Below, one piece after another: positions 58,115-64,000 of a stretch of 64,000 nt of DNA (positions are counted from its first letter, which is position 1; every line of letters starts with the position of its first letter). Made by a program: the position numbers and the translations under genes. The stretch spans positions 62,001 to 126,000 of the forward strand of contig NZ_JGYX01000001.1 of the NCBI RefSeq assembly GCF_000741215.1, in the 5' to 3' direction. The DNA is from Bifidobacterium pullorum subsp. gallinarum. GTDB lineage: Bacteria > Actinomycetota > Actinomycetes > Actinomycetales > Bifidobacteriaceae. Below the pieces are notes generated by a model. The model saw nothing but the letters and a program-made list of their open reading frames with translations. It searched no databases and was not told where the DNA came from.

Positions 58115-59887
58115 CTACTGGATAACCTCCTCGAACACCCGTGGGATGGCCGCCACGATATCGGAGGCGATGATGGGGTGTCCGGGCGTGGGCGCCGGCT
58201 CCGCGTGATGTTGCCCATACACCGCCGGTGCCGACCAGCCGCGCTGTTCGGAATCAGCCGCGAGCTCGGCGGCGAGACCGTGCAGGTATGCGCCGACCGC
58301 GGCGATCTCAACCGTCGAGGTGTCGGTATGGGGGGTGTCAGGGGCGTTCTGGGCCAGCAGCGCGCCCAGCATGCCCGCCAGCACGTCGCCCGCGCCGGCG
58401 GTCGACAGCCATGCGGGCGCGGCGCCGGACAATATGGTCCGCTCCTCGCCGTCCTCCTCACCGACCAGGATCGTCACAGCCCCCTTGAGCAGCACCGTCG
58501 CGCCGGTCAGCGCGTGCGCGCGCCGCGCACAACGCCACGGTTCGGCCAGCACATCATCCACGTCGACGTCCTCGCCCAGGCGTTGCAGCAGTCGCGCCAG
58601 CTCGGCGGCGTGCGGCGTAATCAGCACCTGCGGCGGCACACGGTTAGGCAGCAGATCGAGCGCGCCCGCATCGACCACGATCGGCGGCATGTCATACGCG
58701 TCGTTTTCCGGCTCGACACCGTTCGGCGCATCCGGCTCGCCGGCATCGTAGTGGCGCAGCAGACGGCCGATCGTCTCGCGCTGGATGTCGTCGCCGTCCG
58801 GGTCGTCGTCGGCACCGGGCACGCCGGAGCCGACGACCCAGGACTGCACATGCCCCTTGCCCAGCACCGCTTCGGGGCGGGCGGCCAACACCATGTCCTG
58901 CGCCCGCTGCGGGCCCAGATACCGCACCATGCCCACATTCGCACGTGAGGCCCCCTTGACGGTGAGCACCGCGGCGCCGGGGTATCGGGCGGAACCGGTC
59001 ACCAGCCCGACCACGCCGCGTGAGTACTTCGAATCGGTCAGTCGCGGCAGCCGGACCAGCTCGCCGGCGGTCTCGTCATCGACCATCTCCACCGCGGGTT
59101 CGGCGTCGTCCACGTCGAATCCAAAGTCCACCAATGTCAGCCGTCCCTGCACGTAGCAGGCGGGAGGCATCATCGCGCAAGGCTTCATCGCGCCGAACGT
59201 CACGGTCGCGTCGGCCGGGATGTATGCGCCGGGCAGCGCGCCGTCGTCGACCCCCACGCCGGAGGGGGCGTCGACGGCCACCACCATCGGGAACCGGCGT
59301 GTACGCTCGTATTCCGGTGCGGCGGGGCGTTCCGGCACCGCACCGTCCAGGCCCATCGAGGAGGCGATGGCCGCCGGGATGCCGCGCAGTCCGCCTTCGA
59401 CGCCGATGCCGGTCATCGCGTCGATCAGCACATGCGCGCGGGAGATGATCGACAGCGCCGTCTCGAACCGTTCGCCCGCCTCGCCTGCGGAGAAGTCGCT
59501 CGCGCAGCCGGGAATCTGGGCGCGGGGATCCAGCACCAGTACCTTGCCGCCGGCGCGCACCATCGCGGCGAACGCGGACTCGTGCAGCGACCTGCCGACC
59601 GCCACCGCGGTCACGGAGGCACCGGCCTCGGCCAGACGGGCCGCCGCGTACACGCCGTCGCCGCCGTTGTCCCCGGCGCCGGCGAGCACCACGACGCGCG
59701 CCTCGGACAGGTCGATGCCCTCGTCGTCGAGCAGGCGGGCCGCGATCTCGGCCACCGCGCCCGCGGCCATGCGCATCAGCGGCACGCCGTCATCCAGCAG
59801 GGGGCGTTCCAGAGCGCGCACCGTGGCGGCGTCATACGCCGAGTGAAGCAGTGTTTCGCGGCGATCCGCATCCTGATCCGGTACCAT
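58115..59887 (-). CDS. nnr: bifunctional NAD(P)HX epimerase/dehydratase
   Basis: This is a 590-residue fusion that repairs hydrated NAD(P)H. The N-terminal YjeF_N epimerase domain (about 20-270) has VLAGAGDNGGDGVYAA and DAMTGIGVEGGL. The C-terminal ribokinase-fold dehydratase (about 280-585) has VGLVTGSARYPGAAVLT and STAGAGDVLAGMLGALLA. A -10-like TAAAGT lies about 45 bases before the start; GAAAGGGG is the ribosome binding site. HAD and LysR genes follow in the same operon. Confidence 0.94.
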   Translation of the reverse strand: MVPDQDADRRETLLHSAYDAATVRALERPLLDDGVPLMRMAAGAVAEIAARLLDDEGIDLSEARVVVLAGAGDNGGDGVYAAARLAEAGASVTAVAVGRSLHESAFAAMVRAGGKVLVLDPRAQIPGCASDFSAGEAGERFETALSIISRAHVLIDAMTGIGVEGGLRGIPAAIASSMGLDGAVPERPAAPEYERTRRFPMVVAVDAPSGVGVDDGALPGAYIPADATVTFGAMKPCAMMPPACYVQGRLTLVDFGFDVDDAEPAVEMVDDETAGELVRLPRLTDSKYSRGVVGLVTGSARYPGAAVLTVKGASRANVGMVRYLGPQRAQDMVLAARPEAVLGKGHVQSWVVGSGVPGADDDPDGDDIQRETIGRLLRHYDAGEPDAPNGVEPENDAYDMPPIVVDAGALDLLPNRVPPQVLITPHAAELARLLQRLGEDVDVDDVLAEPWRCARRAHALTGATVLLKGAVTILVGEEDGEERTILSGAAPAWLSTAGAGDVLAGMLGALLAQNAPDTPHTDTSTVEIAAVGAYLHGLAAELAADSEQRGWSAPAVYGQHHAEPAPTPGHPIIASDIVAAIPRVFEEVIQ

Positions 59888-59982
59888 GCATGTCCCCTTT
59901 CACATCCGTATCGGTTGAACACCACTTTACTCCGGCCGCACCGGCATCGGCGCACCGTGAGGCGCCCGCGCCCGCCGGTGCC

Positions 59983-60016
59983 CGCCGACGCACGCCGACG
60001 CACGCCGACGCACGCC
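59983..60016. repeat. 10-bp tandem repeat upstream of the alcohol dehydrogenase
   Basis: CGCCGACGCA occurs three times in exact tandem with a partial fourth copy. It lies in the divergent region between nnr and the dehydrogenase. Confidence 0.75.
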
Positions 60017-60069
60017 ACGTGCCGAATACCCGTAGAGTAGATGGTGCGAGCAACGGCGAAGGAGCAAGC

Positions 60070-61113
60070 ATGACGATGGATATTCCGGCAACGATGAAGG
60101 CGGTGGTGTTCGAGAAGGTCGGGCAGTGGGCGGTCAGGCAGGTGCCGACGCCACGGCTGACCGGCCCGACCGACCTGCTGGTCAAGGTGCTGGCCTGCGG
60201 CATCTGCGGCACGGACAACCAGATCCTGCTCGACCCGCCCGGCGCGCACGCCACGCCCGGCGTGATCATCGGGCATGAGATGGTGGCCGAAGTAGTGGCC
60301 GTGGGCGACGCCGTGGACGCGTTCCAGCCCGGTGACATGCTGGTGGGCGACAACAACCTGCCGTGCGGTCATTGCACGATGTGCCACGGAGGGCAGTACA
60401 ACGAGTGCGCGTCGCTGCGGTCGATGGGCGAGGACATCGACGGGTTCATGTGCCAGTACCAGGTCATGCCGCAGTCGCAGGCGATCAGGCTGCCGGCGGG
60501 GACCCCGGTGGACACGGCGGCGCTGACCGAGCCGGTCAACTGCGCGATGGGTGCGCTGCAGAAGCTTGACCTGCGGCCGGGCAAGTCGTATGCGGTGCTG
60601 GGGTGCGGGCCGATCGGGCTGATGTTCGTGGCGTTGCTCAAGGCGTCGGGCGCGGCGCACATCGTGGCCAGCGACCTGTCCGCGGAGCGGTTGGCGATGG
60701 CCGGCGAGTTGGGCGCGGACATCCTGTGCGACCGGGGGAGCGATCCGGTCGCCGCCTGCCGGAACGCGACCGACGGCATCGGCGTGGACGCGGCGATCGA
60801 CGTGGTCGGCTGTCTGCTGCCGCAGGCGCTGGACTGCGTGCGCAAGGGCGGCGACGTGATCGCCTTCGGGCTCAACGCGCACAGCCGGCAGACCATCGAC
60901 CAGGCGGATCTGGCGATGCGGGGCGTAACGATCCACGGCACGTTCATCGGCCACTTCACCTTCGAGACGACGGCTCGCATGCTGGCCGCCGGCGTGGTGG
61001 ACCTGCGCCGGCTGATCACCGACCGCTTCGACATCGACGATTTCGGCGAGGCGCTGGCCGCGCTGCGCTCGGGTTCCAGCTGCAAGGTCGTGATCTACCC
61101 GAACGGACGGTGA
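60070..61113 (+). CDS. zinc-dependent medium-chain alcohol dehydrogenase
   Basis: This is a 347-residue MDR enzyme of the sorbitol/threonine dehydrogenase type. Catalytic zinc ligands are Cys43 (ACGICGTD), His69 and Glu70 (GHEM). The structural zinc is held by Cys99, Cys102, Cys105 and Cys113 (CGHCTMCHGGQYNEC). The Rossmann motif is LGCGPIGLMF. It should oxidise a polyol or secondary alcohol with NAD(P)+. AAGGAGCAAGC precedes the ATG. A small metallopeptidase follows. The substrate is unknown. Confidence 0.93.
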   Translation: MTMDIPATMKAVVFEKVGQWAVRQVPTPRLTGPTDLLVKVLACGICGTDNQILLDPPGAHATPGVIIGHEMVAEVVAVGDAVDAFQPGDMLVGDNNLPCGHCTMCHGGQYNECASLRSMGEDIDGFMCQYQVMPQSQAIRLPAGTPVDTAALTEPVNCAMGALQKLDLRPGKSYAVLGCGPIGLMFVALLKASGAAHIVASDLSAERLAMAGELGADILCDRGSDPVAACRNATDGIGVDAAIDVVGCLLPQALDCVRKGGDVIAFGLNAHSRQTIDQADLAMRGVTIHGTFIGHFTFETTARMLAAGVVDLRRLITDRFDIDDFGEALAALRSGSSCKVVIYPNGR

Positions 61114-61118
61114 CCGGC

Positions 61119-61487
61119 ATGCGGATCAGCGACGACGAGTTCGACGCCGCGGTCGCCGAAGCGCTGGACGGCGTACCGGAGCGGTTCAAGGCGGTGCTGC
61201 ACAACATCGCCATCACCGTGGCCGACGAGCCGACGGACCGCGAGCGCGGCACCATGGCCGACCCGCACGGCGAATTGCTGGGACTGTATCAGGGCGTGCC
61301 GCTGCCGCAGCGCACCACCGGCTACAGCGGCGTTCTGCCGGACATCATCACGATCTTCAAGGGGCCGCATGAGCGGGTCTGCGGCTCGCGGGCGCAGCTG
61401 GTGGGGCAGATCCGCAAAACCGTGCTGCACGAGATCGGCCACTACTTCGGCTTCGACGACGACTACCTGCACGCGCACGGGTACTGA
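61119..61487 (+). CDS. metallopeptidase family protein (zincin-like)
   Basis: This is a 122-residue minimal zincin of the DUF1025-type family. The metal motif HEIGHYFGFDDDYLHAHGY has His104, Glu105 and His108, with acidic residues downstream. The ATG at 61119 is five bases after the dehydrogenase stop; a GTG at 61110 overlapping that stop would add three residues. The substrate is unknown. Confidence 0.87.
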   Translation: MRISDDEFDAAVAEALDGVPERFKAVLHNIAITVADEPTDRERGTMADPHGELLGLYQGVPLPQRTTGYSGVLPDIITIFKGPHERVCGSRAQLVGQIRKTVLHEIGHYFGFDDDYLHAHGY

Positions 61488-61503
61488 TGAGCAACCATGG
61501 CCA

Positions 61504-63162
61504 TCACCACGGCTGCGCGTACACCTCGAAGGAGTCGTATGCCGGCGGGTCGAACACGTCCATCGAGAACGGGCGCGAACCGCCTTCCGGCGGCCAGTCC
61601 ACGTATGTGTCGAATCCGTAGATGATGGCGCCCGCATCGTCGCGCAATACCAACGACACGTTCAATTGGCTCGACTGCTCCCGCACGCGTGCCGAATCCT
61701 TCGCGACGGATATCTCACCCGAGAAGATCTCGCCGCCATATCCGTCGGATGCAGCATGCAGATTGGCGGACTTGAAAGATGCGGATTCACTGGAAGTCTC
61801 GTAGTTGTAGTCCTCGGGTTCCAGAACGGTGAAGTCGACGGTCGCGGGAATGATTCCGTTGCCATTGCCGGCCTGAGCTCCGAAATAAGTGGTCTCACCC
61901 GGGAACGAAAACATCAGCACTTGGGTGGCGGAGAACAGCACAGTGCCGTCCTCTCCCCGCCCGGTGATCTCGATGGAGGGAGATCGCACGCACAGGCTGT
62001 CGCTGGTGTTCCTCAGGCCGAACGCGTAGTGGACGTAGCCGGATTCGTCCGCCGACCAGCCAGTTTCCACCAGTTCGAGCGGGTTGCCGTATTCCGCATT
62101 GCCATGTGCGGCCCCGTCGCCCGCGGGATCCCGCACGGACGGGTCGGCGCCGGGATCCGCGGCGTCGCCATCATCGTCCGTTGACGGGTCGGGCCGGGAT
62201 CCGGCGTGCTGCGACGTTCCGTTCGCCGCGCCTCCATCCGAGCCGTCCGCGATCCAGCGCGGAATCAGCACGGCCGCCGCCACGATGGCGATGACCGCCA
62301 CGCAGGCGACCGCAACGGCGATAACGGTGCGGGGACGTGGTTTGCCGTTCGCCACGGGCCGTTGGACGGCGTAGGCGGGAACGTAGGAATCCACGGGATC
62401 GGTCGGCGAGGTGAGCGCCTGGGCGAACTGCGCCACGTTCTGGTACCGCGCGCTGGGCTCGAACGCCGTGGCGCGTTCGACGATCGCGCGCAGCCTGGGG
62501 GTCACGTGCAGGTCGTCGGACAGCAGCGGCGTGTATCTGGTGTCGTCCGGGTACACGCCGGTCAGCATGAATCCGAGGATGCGCCCGAGCGAGAAGATGT
62601 CGGATCGGACGTCGGTGGGCGCGAAGCCGTATTGCTCGGGGGAGGCGAATCCGTAGGTGCCGAGAGCGGTGGTGTCACGGTTCCGGTTGGCCGTGTCGGT
62701 CAGGGGACGGGCTATGCCGAGGTCGATGATATGGGTGCCGTCGTCCGCGACGATGATATTCGCCGGGGTCAGATCGCGATGGAGGATGCCGAGCCGATGC
62801 AGTTCCTGAACGGCCTCGCAGATCTGCTGCGCGAGGCTGACGGCCTCGTTCTGCTGCAGCCAGCCCCGTTCGGCGACGACCTGTTCCAGGGTGGGGCCAG
62901 GTATGTAGTCGAGAACGACGGCCACGCAGTCGGGCAGTTCGTACGTGGCCTCGACGCGGGGGAGTCGCGGGCAGGTGCTGCCGCCCAGGGCCGACCATAC
63001 GCCACGCTGGGCCAGCACGGTCGGGATCTTCTTGCGGACGAACGGGCCGACGCCGTCGATGGTGACCAGTTCAGTGACGCCGCGCGGGCCGCGGGCCAGG
63101 ACCTGTTCGACGTGATAGGCGTCGTCGATGCCCATCGCGTGCATGGTCTGGGTATCGTCCAT
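61504..63162 (-). CDS. receptor-like serine/threonine protein kinase
   Basis: This is a 552-residue kinase. The kinase domain (residues 15-250) has Lys44/45 (FVRKKI), HRDLTPANII (His128, Arg129, Asp130, Asn135), DLG in place of DFG (147-149) and SPE. The glycine loop is poor (LARGPRGVTE). A single membrane helix (about 279-300) and a Gly/Ser/Asp-rich linker (305-358) lead to an external domain (359-552) of beta character resembling FxLYD domains. It probably transmits an outside signal to cytosolic targets. AAAGGAG lies upstream. The HTH gene is 97 bases upstream on the same strand. Confidence 0.9.
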   Translation of the reverse strand: MDDTQTMHAMGIDDAYHVEQVLARGPRGVTELVTIDGVGPFVRKKIPTVLAQRGVWSALGGSTCPRLPRVEATYELPDCVAVVLDYIPGPTLEQVVAERGWLQQNEAVSLAQQICEAVQELHRLGILHRDLTPANIIVADDGTHIIDLGIARPLTDTANRNRDTTALGTYGFASPEQYGFAPTDVRSDIFSLGRILGFMLTGVYPDDTRYTPLLSDDLHVTPRLRAIVERATAFEPSARYQNVAQFAQALTSPTDPVDSYVPAYAVQRPVANGKPRPRTVIAVAVACVAVIAIVAAAVLIPRWIADGSDGGAANGTSQHAGSRPDPSTDDDGDAADPGADPSVRDPAGDGAAHGNAEYGNPLELVETGWSADESGYVHYAFGLRNTSDSLCVRSPSIEITGRGEDGTVLFSATQVLMFSFPGETTYFGAQAGNGNGIIPATVDFTVLEPEDYNYETSSESASFKSANLHAASDGYGGEIFSGEISVAKDSARVREQSSQLNVSLVLRDDAGAIIYGFDTYVDWPPEGGSRPFSMDVFDPPAYDSFEVYAQPW

Positions 63163-63259
63163 GATTCTCCTTTACGTATCGCCTGCGCAGCGTTGCCATC
63201 CGGTTGCGGCACGGGCCTGCACCCCTCATCGGATGAACGGTCCCCGCCGCGATGCCGTC

Positions 63260-63700
63260 TCACTTCGATTGTAGGAGGGGTCGCTCGCCCAGACGTTGCA
63301 ATTCGTCGTCGGTGGCGGCCAGGTCGAAGCCGTGCTCGATGCACCAGATGATGATGGCGTCACGGCGCTGCTTGCACCACAGCTCGGAAACGCCCGCCAG
63401 ACGAAGCAGCCGTTGGGTTTCGCGCAGGTCGCAGTTCAGACCGATGGAGAGCATGATGGCATGGTCGCGGCCGGGGCGGCTCTTGCCGGAGAAGATGTCA
63501 TAGACGACGGTGGCGTTCAGTCCCGATTCGCGGGCCACTGCGGCCCGCTTCAGATCGTGGGTATCGAGCAGGGCTCGCAGGTAGTCGGTAAGGTCGTGGT
63601 CGACGATGTGCTCTTCGTTGAGATAGGCGTCGATCTTGTCGGTGGCCAACAGCCGGTTGAGCAGTTCCTCGGTCAGGCGCGGTTTGTGTGCGACGGTCAT
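63260..63700 (-). CDS. helix-turn-helix protein upstream of the kinase
   Basis: This is a 146-residue protein with an XRE/lambda-like helix-turn-helix at about 46-75 (DLKRAAVARESGLNATVVYD) and a C-terminal region (QRLLRLAGVSELWCKQRRDAII) typical of small HTH proteins found next to Ser/Thr kinases. It ends 97 bases before the kinase gene and is probably co-transcribed with it, as a possible kinase substrate or regulator. Confidence 0.75.
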   Translation of the reverse strand: MTVAHKPRLTEELLNRLLATDKIDAYLNEEHIVDHDLTDYLRALLDTHDLKRAAVARESGLNATVVYDIFSGKSRPGRDHAIMLSIGLNCDLRETQRLLRLAGVSELWCKQRRDAIIIWCIEHGFDLAATDDELQRLGERPLLQSK

Positions 63701-63982
63701 GGTCCCTTCCCTCACCCTCCTGATATGGCAGCTGGCAGACACCGCTGAAAACTCCATCCTAGCGGATGAAATGCCAACACCATTCAGTTGGCGACTGACA
63801 CGGCGTACATCCCGAGTTGCGACAATGTGCGGCAAGGTTGTGCAGCCGCAACACGCAGGATGCACCATATATCTCATAGAAAACTATTTTATTTACATAT
63901 TGCTAATTTGCTTACATATTCACAAGTATTTACACTACAGTGGTGTAGTACAGCACAGGACGTCACGAGGGAAGAGGCAAAC
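63701..63982. promoter_or_regulatory. AT-rich divergent promoter region
   Basis: This 282-base gap holds no gene. The part from 63865 to 63945 is much more AT-rich than the rest of the window, and ACTACA-GTGG-TGTAGT at about 63933-63948 is a 6-bp dyad. It probably contains the promoter and operator of the gene at 63983. Confidence 0.5.
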
Positions 63983-64000
63983 ATGAGTGAACGCTGTCAG
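63983..64000 (+). CDS. start of an unidentified gene, cut by the window end
   Basis: ATG at 63983 with GAAGAGGC upstream opens a frame MSERCQ that runs off the window. Only six codons are visible, so no function can be given. Confidence 0.4.

Noticed and set aside
59983-60016. A CRISPR array
   Set aside because: The units are contiguous 10-mers without spacers, and there is no cas gene.

Overview
The window looks like chromosomal DNA of a Bifidobacterium (Actinomycetota). This is an inference from the GC-rich coding sequence, GTG/TTG starts and leaderless-looking promoters, and from the gene set: glutamate synthase gltBD, a complete pyrBI-C-F-K-D-E operon with a PyrI regulatory chain, metE-metF next to glnE, an actinobacterial-type glycogen synthase, a TrmI methyltransferase and a class IV branched-chain aminotransferase. 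The species cannot be settled from the sequence alone. No rRNA gene, tRNA gene, CRISPR array or prophage was seen.

Layout. 1-7.6 kb: end of a flavodoxin gene, a LysR regulator divergent from two tandem aldo/keto reductases, an alpha/beta hydrolase, ribosomal protein L25, ilvE and a UPF0126 membrane protein. 7.6-17.8 kb: rpsT, lepA, hemW (with a duplicated 5' end and an inserted palindromic element) and gltBD. 17.8-24.7 kb: an accessory cassette made of a LuxR-type response regulator and sensor kinase, a decayed IS110-family element, a 19-residue peptide ORF with a strong ribosome binding site, three small ABC-2-like membrane proteins and one ABC ATPase. 24.7-34 kb: small unknown genes, glgA, a PhrA/ModF-like ATPase, a heterodimeric ABC exporter, trmI and a SixA-like phosphatase. 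34-47.2 kb: metE, metF, glnE and the pyrimidine operon. 47.2-49.7 kb: a MazEF toxin-antitoxin pair, a GyrI-like protein and a nucleotidyltransferase. 49.8-52.9 kb: an OmpR/VanR-like two-component system followed by a D-Ala-D-Ala carboxypeptidase. 53-56.4 kb: an ABC ATPase and permease, an opposing permease that overlaps them, and a LytTR regulator fused to a degenerate ABC-ATPase-like domain. 56.5-64 kb: the minus-strand run nnr-HAD-LysR, a zinc alcohol dehydrogenase, a small metallopeptidase, a receptor-like Ser/Thr kinase with an upstream HTH gene, and the first codons of another gene.

How they work together. The core genes cover nitrogen assimilation (gltBD, glnE), pyrimidine, methionine and branched-chain amino-acid synthesis, translation (rplY, rpsT, lepA, trmI) and glycogen storage. 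The accessory parts are mostly sensing-plus-ABC-transport modules. The most unusual is the two-component/peptide/ABC cassette at 17.8-24.7 kb, which has a perfect 15-bp palindrome just upstream of the peptide. Next are the ABC/LytTR module at 53-56.4 kb and the hemW 5' duplication. Positions of short non-coding elements were counted by eye and may be off by a base or two.
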